Below are positions 9,837 to 19,292 of a DNA stretch of 64,000 nt, in pieces. The number at the start of each line of letters is the position of its first letter. The first letter of the stretch is position 1. Made by a program: the position numbers and the translations under genes. The notes below the pieces were generated by a model. That model was not told the DNA's origin. It did no database searches and saw nothing but the letters and a program-made list of their open reading frames with translations. Source of the DNA: Cognaticolwellia beringensis (GTDB taxonomy: Bacteria; Pseudomonadota; Gammaproteobacteria; Enterobacterales; Alteromonadaceae); assembly GCF_002076895.1 (NCBI RefSeq), contig NZ_CP020465.1, positions 3,534,001 through 3,598,000 of the forward strand, given 5' to 3'.

Positions 9837-12491
9837 TTAATAAAAGTCGTATGAAAATCTAAAGCCAATGGTACGAGGTCTGTTAGACACAACTTTTGGC
9901 GTATACTGTTGAGTATCAACATATAATATTGCACTTTCATCCGTTAAGTTGTCGATGAAAAACTCTGCTTTCCATTCGTCGTTTGTCACACCGAAACTTA
10001 TGTTAGCCAGAATGTAACTATCTTGAATATAACGACCACCTGCAAAGGTTTCGCCATTAGTGTCTTGATAATTAACACCAGAATAAACGTCAGATTCTTT
10101 TTCAATACTTAAACCAGAGCCGGTGCCATAAATTAAATTAGTAGCATCTTCGATCATATAAGCATCCATCACCATGCCAGCCAGTCTTTCGCCGGTATAA
10201 CTAATTGAGCCGTTTACATAGCCTGTCATATCTCCCGAAATAGGGTAGAAGTACTGTGCTTGTAAGTTACCTGAAAATTTAGCTGAATAAGGTAATCTAC
10301 TGCCTTCTGGAGGCGCAATGCCGTCAAGTTGTGCATTGATTGACGTTAATTCAGTATCAATTAAGCTAAAGGCACCTGATATGATCAAGTTATCCGTTGC
10401 TACCCAACTAAAGTCACCGTCAATCCCTTTAATTTCAGCATCGCCCACGTTATCAGTAAATACTAAGAAGCTGATATTAGTTGGGTCATAGCGCGAAGTT
10501 TGTAAATCAGATATTTTTGAATAATAAGCGGTCGCATTGAAACGTAATGACTGATCAAACAACGTTGATTTAAAACCAAGCTCTACGTTATCTAAACTAT
10601 CCGTTGTTGAATAAACCGGAATACGGAAACCTTCAAAAGCGCCTTCTTGGTTTGCAGCAGAACCACCACCAACACGGTTAGTGACCGGCGGTCTAAAACC
10701 TTCTGAGTATGATGCAAACACCATAACATCGTCATTCACTTGCCAATCAATTGAAGTTTTGATGATAGTGTCATCAACGGTTAGCTTACCATTACTATCA
10801 AGTAAGTCAGTTTCTAATTGTCCACTCGCGATAGCCGCTTGTATAGCCGCAGCTTCGTCAGCACCAAAAAACTCAGTTAAAGCTGCATCACTACCATCAC
10901 CAAATGCGCGCAATCTTCCGCTGACATCAGCTGTTGTAGTTGAGCCTTTATAAATATCATCAATTTGATACCAACGGGCACCAAAGCTTGCGGTTACCGT
11001 ATCGGTAATATCGTACTCGAACTGTCCAAACACAGCGATTTGATCAATGGTATGTGTTACATCGTTAACGAAGCTCACTTCAGAAGAGAAAGGACCGCCA
11101 TTACTGTTTATTCCTTCACTGCCAGCTAACTCTCTTGCTAAGTTAGGGAAAAGCTCAGTATTCGCTATTTTAAATTGCCCAACAGTTGATAAGTCTTGGG
11201 TATCATAAAATACACCAGCCGTAACGCGCCAGCGGTTTTCAGCTGCAGTATTCATGCGTAATTCGTGCGTTGTGCGCGAGCTACTGGTTTCTTCTTTGTA
11301 AAATTTAGTTGGGTCAAAACACTCTTGTGCGTCAGGTGCACTGGCATAGTTACAAACGTAATAAGCAGAGAATTGACCACCATTGGTATAACCGGTGTAA
11401 TCAATTGTTGAGTTGATATCACGGTCTAAATAACCACCAGTATAAACGACAGTAAGGTGTTCAAGACGACCTTCTAATGTCCAAGTGGTTAAACCAAAAT
11501 CATCATTGTTGTTTTCAGGCGTAAAACGGTTGGTTGAAGTTTCACCGTCAAGGTTAGGATCGTAAGAAAACACACCTTCAGTATCAAGCGACTGCTGTGT
11601 GTGCTGAACAAGAAGATCCCACTCATTGTTAATGATGTAAGACAAGCCAAAACGTGCACCAGAATAATCAGCAGTGTTAAAGTCATCTTCGACTAAGGCG
11701 TCATTTTGCGGTATCTGAACTGGTGTGTTTTCAGGATCTGCTAATTTAGAGAAACCAGCGGAAATTCTATCAATAACGACAGCACTACCGGTATAACCGC
11801 CATTGCTAGGGTCGTTCTGAATATTATCAATCCAACCACCTTGATGGTCATTATAAGCTGCAACACGTATAGCAAGATTATCCGTTAAAGACATATTAAA
11901 ATATGCTTCAACCGAGTTACTCATATCGCCGCCTTTAGTGAAGCTAGTGCTGGTATCAAAACCTGCAGCAAAACCATCGTGTGTCGGCTTGTTAGTAATT
12001 AAGCGTACAGTACCAGATTGTGAGCTAGCACCAAAAAGTGTGCCTTGTGGCCCCGGAAGTACTTCTATACGTTCAACATCTGTAGCGTAAATATCTAAAT
12101 TACGACCTTGCATTGAAACAGGTTGTTCGTCTAAGTAAAACGCAACAGAAGGTTGTAATGCTTGAACAGATGAAACCGAAATGTTGGTTTGCGTAGTTGC
12201 CGCGCCACGAATATATATTTCATTTTGCCCAGGACCTGTGCCCTGAAAAACAACGTTAGGTAAAAACTCTACGTATTGGTCAAAATTAGAAACGCCAAGC
12301 TTTTCTAAGCTATCACCGGTGAGAGCAGTAACCGTAACTGGAACTTCTTGAATTGATTCAGAGCGTTTGGTAGCGGTAACTTCAATAGTTTCAATTGAGG
12401 CTTTTGGTTTTTGTTTTATTTCTTCGGCGTTTATAGAGCCAGACGCAGCTAACGCAGCTAGCACGGCGCAGTGCAGTTTAGTAAATTTCAT
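9837..12491 (-). CDS. TonB-dependent outer-membrane receptor
   Basis: An outer-membrane gated barrel of 884 residues for TonB-driven uptake. A signal peptide (ending about SINAEE) is followed by a TonB box-like ETIEVTATKR. The plug domain (about 45-160) contains PNVVFQGTGPGQNEIYIRGA and VERIEVLPGPQGTLFGASSQSGTV. A long 22-strand-type barrel follows, ending in aromatic YDFY. The start has AGGG upstream at normal spacing. It resembles the large CirA/Fiu-like group that Alteromonadales use for siderophores, carbohydrates or other bulky solutes; the substrate cannot be told. It is divergent from the betT-like gene and has its own terminator. Confidence 0.92.
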   Translation of the reverse strand: MKFTKLHCAVLAALAASGSINAEEIKQKPKASIETIEVTATKRSESIQEVPVTVTALTGDSLEKLGVSNFDQYVEFLPNVVFQGTGPGQNEIYIRGAATTQTNISVSSVQALQPSVAFYLDEQPVSMQGRNLDIYATDVERIEVLPGPQGTLFGASSQSGTVRLITNKPTHDGFAAGFDTSTSFTKGGDMSNSVEAYFNMSLTDNLAIRVAAYNDHQGGWIDNIQNDPSNGGYTGSAVVIDRISAGFSKLADPENTPVQIPQNDALVEDDFNTADYSGARFGLSYIINNEWDLLVQHTQQSLDTEGVFSYDPNLDGETSTNRFTPENNNDDFGLTTWTLEGRLEHLTVVYTGGYLDRDINSTIDYTGYTNGGQFSAYYVCNYASAPDAQECFDPTKFYKEETSSSRTTHELRMNTAAENRWRVTAGVFYDTQDLSTVGQFKIANTELFPNLARELAGSEGINSNGGPFSSEVSFVNDVTHTIDQIAVFGQFEYDITDTVTASFGARWYQIDDIYKGSTTTADVSGRLRAFGDGSDAALTEFFGADEAAAIQAAIASGQLETDLLDSNGKLTVDDTIIKTSIDWQVNDDVMVFASYSEGFRPPVTNRVGGGSAANQEGAFEGFRIPVYSTTDSLDNVELGFKSTLFDQSLRFNATAYYSKISDLQTSRYDPTNISFLVFTDNVGDAEIKGIDGDFSWVATDNLIISGAFSLIDTELTSINAQLDGIAPPEGSRLPYSAKFSGNLQAQYFYPISGDMTGYVNGSISYTGERLAGMVMDAYMIEDATNLIYGTGSGLSIEKESDVYSGVNYQDTNGETFAGGRYIQDSYILANISFGVTNDEWKAEFFIDNLTDESAILYVDTQQYTPKVVSNRPRTIGFRFSYDFY

Positions 12492-12744
12492 ATTATTTTC
12501 CCTGGATGTTTTCTTGTTGAGCGTTCAAATATGCTTAGAGCACTAATTATAAAATTCATTAGAGTTCTAACTATTATCCGCCTTTGGCAGTATGATAACA
12601 AAATATACGATTTTTTTCAAAAAACATAAAAAATCATACTTTATGGTAAAATCTTGCTAGAAGGGCGATTGTTTACATATGTGACTATTTACACCTTGAT
12701 TAACAATATATAATATCAATACAAATTAAATTAAGGGGCAGGCT

Positions 12745-14709
12745 TTGTCATTATCCGCCGAGAGTCATTTAAATAAGAAAGTATTCGTTAGCGCATCCGC
12801 TATTATTATTGCGCTTTTACTTTATACCGCAGCATTACCTAAGCAGGCTCAAAGCTTGTTTACTCTTATTCAGTCAAGCATTATCGATAATGGCAGTTGG
12901 TTTTATGTGCTCACCGTTGCCTTTATATTCTTTTTTGTTATTTTTTTAGGATTCTCTCGTTACGGGGATATTCGTTTAGGGCCTGACCATGCGACCCCCG
13001 ATTATTCTATGCTGACTTGGCTTTCTATGTTGTTTGCAGCAGGAATGGGCATAGGGTTAATGTTTTTTGGTGTCGCAGAGCCTCTGATGCACTATTTGTC
13101 GCCACCCACTGCAGACGTTGGAACGGTTGCTGCAGTTCAAGAAGCGATGAAAATGACATTTTTTCACTGGGGACTGCACGCTTGGGCTATCTATGCCATT
13201 GTTGCCTTAGTGCTAGCCTATTTCAGTTATCGCCATAATCTACCTTTAACCTTGCGCTCTGCATTATACCCACTGATTGGCGAAAGAATTTATAAATGGC
13301 CTGGACATTTAGTTGATGTTTTTGCTGTAGTGAGTACCGTTTTTGGTGTGGCTACCTCATTAGGGTTAGGCGCGTCACAGGTTAATGCAGGTTTCGGTTA
13401 TTTGTTTGGTATTGATGTTTCCACGACTAACCAAATTATTATCATGACCGGCATAATAGGCCTAGCAATAATATCTGTTGCCACGGGTTTGGATAAAGGC
13501 ATTAAAATATTATCTGAAACCAACATGATGCTAGCTGTAATCTTATTAGTGTTGGTTTTTGTCCTAGGTCCAACGGTATTTTTATTACAAGCATACTTAC
13601 AAAATATTGGCGATTATTTAGCTGATATAGTACACAACACCTTTAATTTATTTGCCTATAAGAAGACCGGCTGGATAGGTGGTTGGACAATATTTTATTG
13701 GGGCTGGTGGCTTGCTTGGGCACCTTTTGTTGGTTTGTTCATTGCTAGAATCTCTCGTGGCAGAACCATTAGAGAGTTCATTGTTGGTGTTATGCTAATA
13801 CCGACCGTATTTACTTTATTTTGGATGACTATTTTTGGTAATAGTGCCATTGATTTAGTGCATAACCAAGGCATTGTAGAATTAGGTGAAATGGTCAGTA
13901 AAGACTCGTCAGTGGCATTGTTTGTTTTTCTAGAAAACTTCCCACTATCGACATTACTTTCCTTTTTTAGTGTACTAATGATTGTGATATTTTTTGTCAC
14001 ATCTTGTGATTCTGGCGCGATGGTCGTTGATATGCTCTGTTCGCATGGTAGTAATAACACCCCGTTATGGCAGCGTGTTTATTGGGCTGTAGGTATAGGC
14101 TTGGTTGCTGCAATATTATTATTAGCGGGCGGACTTAATGCCTTGCAAACTATGACGATTGCCAGTGCACTGCCTTTTTCTATTGTGCTTTTACTTGCCA
14201 TTGTGGGCTTGATTAAAGCGCTGAGGATTGAAGCTTTTAAACAGGAAAGTCAGCTAATATCAGCAGTGCCTTATGCTAGTAATACAAATAATACGAGTAA
14301 CGACAGTTGGCAGTCACGACTACAAAATATTGTTGATTATCCCAATAAAACTAATGTTAATAAATTTATCAGCCTCACTGTTGTACCTGCGTTTGAATCT
14401 GTGGCTGAAGAATTACAGAAAAACCAAATCAATGTGGTTGTTTCGTATGACAATGATTTGAGTTTAGTTGTTGACCATGGTGAAGAACAAGAATTTGTTT
14501 ATCGGGTGCTAGCACGAAAGCATTCACAACCAGATTTTGTCGTGGAAATAGATGAGGATGAAGATGAACAAAGTTACTATCGAGCAGAAGTTCATTTAGG
14601 TGAAGGTGGGCAAGATTATGACATTATGGGCTGGTCAAAAACGGCAGTGATCAATAATATTATTGATCAATACCATAAGCATTTACATTTTTTGCATTTG
14701 CTACGTTAA
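12745..14709 (+). CDS. betT: BCCT-family transporter, BetT-type choline uptake
   Basis: A 654-residue inner-membrane carrier of the betaine/choline/carnitine family with 12 membrane helices. Motifs are AEPLMHY, ATSLGLGASQVNAGF and the Trp-rich helix FYWGWWLAWAPFVG. The hydrophilic tail (about 520-654), ending in GWSKTAVINNIIDQYHKH and LHFLHLLR, is characteristic of BetT, whose C-terminus senses osmotic strain. It would bring in choline with protons for betaine synthesis; no betAB genes are in the window. The start is TTG at 12745 with AAGGGG at 6 nt. Its last bases overlap the converging MarR gene by 4 nt. Confidence 0.88.
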   Translation: MSLSAESHLNKKVFVSASAIIIALLLYTAALPKQAQSLFTLIQSSIIDNGSWFYVLTVAFIFFFVIFLGFSRYGDIRLGPDHATPDYSMLTWLSMLFAAGMGIGLMFFGVAEPLMHYLSPPTADVGTVAAVQEAMKMTFFHWGLHAWAIYAIVALVLAYFSYRHNLPLTLRSALYPLIGERIYKWPGHLVDVFAVVSTVFGVATSLGLGASQVNAGFGYLFGIDVSTTNQIIIMTGIIGLAIISVATGLDKGIKILSETNMMLAVILLVLVFVLGPTVFLLQAYLQNIGDYLADIVHNTFNLFAYKKTGWIGGWTIFYWGWWLAWAPFVGLFIARISRGRTIREFIVGVMLIPTVFTLFWMTIFGNSAIDLVHNQGIVELGEMVSKDSSVALFVFLENFPLSTLLSFFSVLMIVIFFVTSCDSGAMVVDMLCSHGSNNTPLWQRVYWAVGIGLVAAILLLAGGLNALQTMTIASALPFSIVLLLAIVGLIKALRIEAFKQESQLISAVPYASNTNNTSNDSWQSRLQNIVDYPNKTNVNKFISLTVVPAFESVAEELQKNQINVVVSYDNDLSLVVDHGEEQEFVYRVLARKHSQPDFVVEIDEDEDEQSYYRAEVHLGEGGQDYDIMGWSKTAVINNIIDQYHKHLHFLHLLR

Positions 14710-15209
14710 CCTTTAGTAGCGTCAGTTTTATTTATACTACTGGCGCTCATTGCATGTAATTCTAATAAAGGTGCGGCATCTATTTCATCCGCATCCATCA
14801 TTTCTGATAATCGCTCCATTGAAGAGAGTAATTGAGATTGCTCCCAAGTCGCAAGGTTAGAAAATTTCTCAATGAAATGTTCTTGCAATGCTTGCGGAGC
14901 TTTCGCTAAAATTGCCTTTCCGTCATCGGTTAAATATAAACCTACTTTACGTTTGTCTTGCGTATACCGTACTCTTGAAATAAGACCTTTATTTTCTAAC
15001 CGATCAATAATATTAGTTACTGTCGCAGGGCTTAAATTAACTTTTTTCGCGACTTGACTAGAATTTATCCCAAACTCTTTATCAATTTCTAACATTATTA
15101 ATAATTGTGGGCTGGTTAAACCAGAGGTCTTACTTAAGTGTTTTGAATGTAAATCAATTGCGCGGATAACCTTTCTTAAGGCAATTAATAATTCCTGATG
15201 TTTTTCCAT
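14706..15209 (-). CDS. MarR-family transcriptional regulator
   Basis: A 167-residue winged-helix regulator. The recognition region is visible in TSPQLLIMLEIDKEFGINSSQVAKK, then SPATVTNIIDRLENKGLI, with the wing at RYTQDKRKVGLYLTDDG. MarR proteins bind palindromes as dimers and release DNA on binding small ligands. Its 3' end overlaps the end of the BetT-type gene and its 5' end faces the NRAMP-like gene, so either could be a target. It is MarR-type, not the TetR-type BetI usually linked to choline genes. No clear operator was found upstream. Confidence 0.88.
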   Translation of the reverse strand: MEKHQELLIALRKVIRAIDLHSKHLSKTSGLTSPQLLIMLEIDKEFGINSSQVAKKVNLSPATVTNIIDRLENKGLISRVRYTQDKRKVGLYLTDDGKAILAKAPQALQEHFIEKFSNLATWEQSQLLSSMERLSEMMDADEIDAAPLLELHAMSASSINKTDATKG

Positions 15210-15418
15210 AACAGTAGACTTTTAACGTTGAATTGCCGTAGTTTAATCAAAATTAGAAGTAGCGACTAGAGGAATTATTAAAATAAGCGTGATTAAGCTA
15301 ATTCATTTAATATTACATCAGCTAGTTAACTAACCTTAGTGTCTTTCGAATAATGGATAGCTCAGGTGAGAGTAGAGTGATTACCTAAATTACAATAATA
15401 AAACCAAGGTATTTAAAT

Positions 15419-16639
15419 ATGAAATTTCCAAAAATAGGACCGGCCTTTCTTGTTACAGCAGCATTTATAGGTCCAGGGACAATAATTACAGCTTCAATGG
15501 CAGGGGCAAATTATGGCTTAGCGCTGGTATGGGCTTTAATGTTTGCAATGTTTGCCACGTTAATTTTACAAGAAATGGCAGCAAGGCTTGGTATCATTAG
15601 TCAACAAGGTTTAGGGGAAAATATACGGCAGGCAATAAAACAACCGGTTATTAAAGCGTGTGTTGTTGTGCTCGTTGTCAGTGCTATTGTTATAGGTAAT
15701 GGTGCCTACCAAAGTGGTAACATTTCAGGCGCTAGTTTAGGTTTAGTTAGTGTGGCAGAGCAGCTTGGTTGGACAGTTACTTTTGCTGAAACTTTATTTC
15801 CGATGCTTATTGGAATTTGTGCTTTTGTTTTACTTATTACCGGAAGTTATAAGATAATTGAACGAGCTTTAGTTGTATTAGTGGGCTTGATGAGCGTTGC
15901 ATTTATTGTGACATTTTTTTTAAGCCAACCTCAATGGCACGAATTGATCTCCAGTTTTGTTGCATTTAAATTACCTACAGGCGCAACATTGACGGTTATT
16001 GCACTCATTGGCACTACAGTAGTACCTTATAATTTATTTTTACATGCCTCTACCGCTAGTACAAAGTGGCAGTCAGTTAAAGACATACCGACTGCAAGAA
16101 AGGACCTATTTGTATCTATTCCGCTCGGCGCTTTGATCTCAGTCGCTATACTTTCTACTGCTGCTTCTGCATTTTTTGGCAAGCAAATAAGCTTACAAAG
16201 TGCTGCCGATATTGCACCTGCGCTACAGCCGCTATTTGGTGAGTCAGCTAGCATATTTCTTGGCATTGGACTCTTTGCAGCGGGAATTTCATCTTCAATA
16301 ACAGCACCTTTAGCTGCTGCTTTTGCGCTAAGTGGTATTTTAAATTTAGACAAAAACCTTAATGCACTCGGTTTTCGATTAACCTGGATGGTAATTTTAA
16401 TTATTGGTGTTGTCGTTAGTAGCGTTGGTTTTAAACCAGTCGCTGTTATTTGGTTTGCTCAAGTAGCCAACGGGATCCTTTTACCATTGGTCAGTATTTT
16501 TTTATTATGGATTATGAATACAAAGGTTCTAGGTGAGCACCGTAATAATTTATGGCAGAACATTGCAGGTGCTGGGGTTATTTTAATCACGTTGTTATTA
16601 GGTGCGCGTAGTTTAATGTCAGCGTTTGGTTTGTTGTAG
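15419..16639 (+). CDS. NRAMP-family (SLC11-like) transporter with altered metal motif
   Basis: A 406-residue, about 11-helix inner-membrane carrier of the NRAMP family. Helix 1 reads FIGPGTIITASMAGANYG where classical Mn/Fe carriers have DPGN, so the metal-binding Asp is replaced by Gly. Helix 6 reads GTTVVPYNLFLHAS where the classical form is (A/M)-x-MPHNLYLHS, so the Met and His differ too. The fold is probably retained but the ion may not be Mn or Fe; it may belong to the Mg-type or another NRAMP-related clade. The ATG at 15419 has AAGG 9 nt upstream. A MarR gene is divergent and may control it. Confidence 0.85.
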   Translation: MKFPKIGPAFLVTAAFIGPGTIITASMAGANYGLALVWALMFAMFATLILQEMAARLGIISQQGLGENIRQAIKQPVIKACVVVLVVSAIVIGNGAYQSGNISGASLGLVSVAEQLGWTVTFAETLFPMLIGICAFVLLITGSYKIIERALVVLVGLMSVAFIVTFFLSQPQWHELISSFVAFKLPTGATLTVIALIGTTVVPYNLFLHASTASTKWQSVKDIPTARKDLFVSIPLGALISVAILSTAASAFFGKQISLQSAADIAPALQPLFGESASIFLGIGLFAAGISSSITAPLAAAFALSGILNLDKNLNALGFRLTWMVILIIGVVVSSVGFKPVAVIWFAQVANGILLPLVSIFLLWIMNTKVLGEHRNNLWQNIAGAGVILITLLLGARSLMSAFGLL

Positions 16640-16657
16640 TTATTCATCACAAACTAC

Positions 16658-16704
16658 TCCAAACGATGAAAGCTAAATATTCAGTTGGGCTTTCATCGTT
16701 TGGA
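16658..16704 (+). terminator. Strong hairpin after the NRAMP-like gene
   Basis: A perfect 16-bp stem (16658-16673 with 16689-16704) with a 15-nt loop sits 19 nt after the stop. No T-run follows (GGAAGG instead), so it may be a 3'-end stabiliser or weak terminator rather than a classical intrinsic one. Confidence 0.55.
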
Positions 16705-16791
16705 AGGAAAATAACCGCTTCTTAACGTATTTTTCTTGCTAAATTTCTTATATTTAATTGGCTAAGATAACGGTAATTTTATCATCACATA

Positions 16792-17442
16792 TTATTTTTC
16801 GACGTCAAAAGCGCCTTTTAAATTATTAGCAAAGGCGATAAATTTCTCTTTAATGGTTCTTTTAATTTCAACATTTAATGACCCTAATACCACTCTACCT
16901 TCGATGGTAATAATAGGGGCTTGCTTTGTTGCCATGGAAGGGGCTTTATTTTCTATACTGCTAATAATGCCATAAGACTTACAAACCACATTAACATTAT
17001 CAGGCACATAAATTTTATTACTGCCTAAAATACAATTTAATTTAATCGTCACGTGTTGATGCTGAAAAATAGCGTCGGTAAAGTCGAGTACTGCTTCGCC
17101 TAAAATACTATTTATCGTGATGGTTTTCGGTACATTCCATTGGCCGCTGCGCTCTATATTGCCTAAAATGCTTTTTAAGCTTAAATTTTCATCAATGTCT
17201 GCGTTACTGTAACTTGGGGTAAACTGATGGGCTTTATTAGCATTATATTTAGTGTCTGCTTTTAAGGTTAAATCAGCAACGAGATCGATAATTTCTTGGT
17301 GAGTGTGACTACTCATCGCTTGATCAAGCCGGCGCTCGAAAGCTTCTGCAGAAATAACGCCGTGACTATAGTTAAATATTAACTGATCTATCGTTTCTTC
17401 TCGTACTTGTTCAATGGGTCGATCTTCAAGAATTACTGACAT
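16792..17442 (-). CDS. DUF1707 / LiaF-like C-terminal domain protein
   Basis: A 216-residue protein. Residues about 8-60 match the DUF1707 (SHOCT-like) pattern: RPIEQVREETIDQLI, then NYSHGVISAEAFERRLDQA. Residues about 90-205 form a beta-solenoid-like domain with repeated SILG/CILG turns, as in LiaF C-termini that act in cell-envelope stress signalling. There is no signal peptide or membrane helix. The start has GGAG at 6 nt. It is a single gene divergent from the MarR/HlyD efflux operon. Its function is not established beyond the domain names; a membrane- or envelope-stress role is inferred. Confidence 0.75.
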   Translation of the reverse strand: MSVILEDRPIEQVREETIDQLIFNYSHGVISAEAFERRLDQAMSSHTHQEIIDLVADLTLKADTKYNANKAHQFTPSYSNADIDENLSLKSILGNIERSGQWNVPKTITINSILGEAVLDFTDAIFQHQHVTIKLNCILGSNKIYVPDNVNVVCKSYGIISSIENKAPSMATKQAPIITIEGRVVLGSLNVEIKRTIKEKFIAFANNLKGAFDVEK

Positions 17443-17668
17443 GTGACACTCCGTTGCTGGTATTTTTGTTTTGTAATAATGTCTATGTAGTCATTATAAG
17501 CAAAGATAAAGCCAAACTTTTAAATCATTAAAATACAATCAGTTAAGATATTTGATTGTTTAAGCTGGTGTGAAAACTGCCATTATTTGGTAAGGATGGT
17601 TGATTATTGGCCAACCTTAGGCCATTTTAACACCAAGTTAATTATGTCGTTGCTCTGTTTTTATATTT

Positions 17669-17721
17669 ACTTAGCGTGCTAACTAATGTTAAAGTTGTGT
17701 ATATTAGTTAGCATGCTAAGT
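17669..17721. promoter_or_regulatory. Double SlyA/MarR-type operator
   Basis: Two copies of a palindrome lie 37 bp apart: TTAGCGTGCTAA at 17671-17682 and TTAGCATGCTAA at 17708-17719. They closely match the known SlyA consensus TTAGCAAGCTAA. The outer 19 bp on each side are also inverted copies of each other with one mismatch (17669-17687 and 17703-17721). The sites end 14 nt before the MarR start, so autoregulation is likely. Confidence 0.8.
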
Positions 17722-17735
17722 AGTTTGAGGTAGTA

Positions 17736-18218
17736 ATGACCACACAAGTTCCGTTTTATGAATCCCTTGATTTAACACTTTGCGGCAATATGGGACGTGT
17801 ACATCGTTTATGTCGAGATGTAGTGACAATTGCTGTTGAACCCCTTGGTTTAACGCAATCGCGTTGGACCGCTTTAATACATATAAATATGCATAAAGAA
17901 GGCGTTACACAGTTTGAATTGGCACAAAGTTTAGGTATACAAATGCCTTCACTCACACGCACAATAAAGCAATTAGAAGCGCAGTTGCTCATTACTCGGT
18001 GTGTAGATGAGCATGATAAACGTAGTAAAAATATTTACTTTACCGAGCAAGGTCGTAAAACTTTGCATATATTGAACAAGAAAATTACCGATATTAAAAA
18101 TCAACTCTATAGTGGTTTCACCGGTGAGCAATTGGACATGATGGCCCATGGCTTAATTAAAATGGAAAAAAATGCCCAAAATTGTATTGAAGATCACATT
18201 AAGAATAAGGCAAGTTAA
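17736..18218 (+). CDS. MarR/SlyA-family regulator of the downstream efflux genes
   Basis: A 160-residue winged-helix protein. The core runs GLTQSRWTALIHINMHKEGVTQ, then PSLTRTIKQLEAQLLI, with the wing at VDEHDKRSKNIYFTEQG, close to SlyA-type regulators. It leads an operon: its TAA overlaps the ATG of the HlyD gene (TAATG). Two SlyA-like palindromes lie just upstream, so it probably represses its own operon and releases on binding an aromatic or toxic compound. That ligand is inferred from the family. Confidence 0.9.
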   Translation: MTTQVPFYESLDLTLCGNMGRVHRLCRDVVTIAVEPLGLTQSRWTALIHINMHKEGVTQFELAQSLGIQMPSLTRTIKQLEAQLLITRCVDEHDKRSKNIYFTEQGRKTLHILNKKITDIKNQLYSGFTGEQLDMMAHGLIKMEKNAQNCIEDHIKNKAS

Positions 18219-19282
18219 TGACACCAGATGAAAAATTTTCGCGCTATGTAAGAGTTTCCCTTGTCGGGTTTGTTTTCGTATTCATTTACTATTTAATAGC
18301 TGATATTTATTTACCCGTAACGCCACAAGCTCGCGTTTATCATCCTGTAGTACAAATATCACCACAAATTAATGGTCGAGTAACTAAAGTGTTAGTTAGC
18401 AATAACCAACAAGTAAAAGCTGGCGATGTATTATTTAACATAGACCAAGGCCCATATAACTTAGCATTTGAGCAAGCGCAGCTATTGCTTGATGATGCCA
18501 CGCTGCAAAATAAACGTCTCGATACTAATGTTAAAGTGATTGAGGCGAACATAAGCGCCGCAAAAGCTAAGCAGCATGAACAAAAACTGTTAAAAAATAG
18601 AGGTGAAAAACTCTATGAAAATAACTCAATATCGGAGCAAGCGCTTGAAAGTATTCGAGCTAATTTCGAGGCAAGTAAAGCAAATGAAGCTGCATTAACG
18701 GCGCAATTAGCTGAAGCTGTTTTAGCACGTGGTGAATCAGGTGAACAAAACCTAGCGGTTCGACATGCAGCTAATAAACTCGCCCAAGCTGAGCTTAATT
18801 TATCTTACACGCACGTTCGCTCACTGAGTGATGGTGTTGTGACTAATTTACAACTACTCGAGGGTGAATATGCTTTAGCAGGTAAACCTTTACTAGCCAT
18901 TGTGGCAAAAAAAGCTGATTTAGTGGCTGACTTTAGAGAAAAGTCATTACTTAATATGAAGCTTGGCAGCTTAGCCAGAGTAGTTTTTGACAGTCGTCCA
19001 GGTGAAGTGTACAACGCAAAAATTGTAACTTTTGAAGCAGGGGTCAGCAATGGGCAATTAAGCGCCAACGGCATGTTAAGTACAACTGAAACTAGTAATC
19101 GTTGGGTACGTGATGCACAGCGCCAACGTATTCACTTGAAACTAATAGACGATGAAGAAATGATCACCAAGATGCCAAGTGGCGCGCGTGCAACGGTGCA
19201 GTTATTACCTGAGTCAAGTATTGGTCAGTGGTTTGGTGCGGCACAAATTAGGTTTATTAGTTGGTTACATTACATTTATTAA
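18218..19282 (+). CDS. HlyD/EmrA-type periplasmic adaptor
   Basis: A 354-residue membrane-fusion protein with a single N-terminal helix (about 14-30). The lipoyl halves are at about 48-80 (SPQINGRVTKVLVSNNQQVKAG) and 200-225 (YTHVRSLSDGVVTN), around a long alpha-hairpin rich in Ala, Gln and Glu. It resembles AaeA/EmrA adaptors that export aromatic acids or drugs. It overlaps the MarR gene by one base and precedes the DUF2955 gene by 10 nt, so the three form one operon. Confidence 0.9.
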   Translation: MTPDEKFSRYVRVSLVGFVFVFIYYLIADIYLPVTPQARVYHPVVQISPQINGRVTKVLVSNNQQVKAGDVLFNIDQGPYNLAFEQAQLLLDDATLQNKRLDTNVKVIEANISAAKAKQHEQKLLKNRGEKLYENNSISEQALESIRANFEASKANEAALTAQLAEAVLARGESGEQNLAVRHAANKLAQAELNLSYTHVRSLSDGVVTNLQLLEGEYALAGKPLLAIVAKKADLVADFREKSLLNMKLGSLARVVFDSRPGEVYNAKIVTFEAGVSNGQLSANGMLSTTETSNRWVRDAQRQRIHLKLIDDEEMITKMPSGARATVQLLPESSIGQWFGAAQIRFISWLHYIY

Positions 19283-19292
19283 TGAGGTAATT

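Noticed and set aside
14706-15209. BetI repressor for the choline transporter
   Set aside because: BetI is TetR-type; this is MarR-type and convergent with, not upstream of, the transporter.
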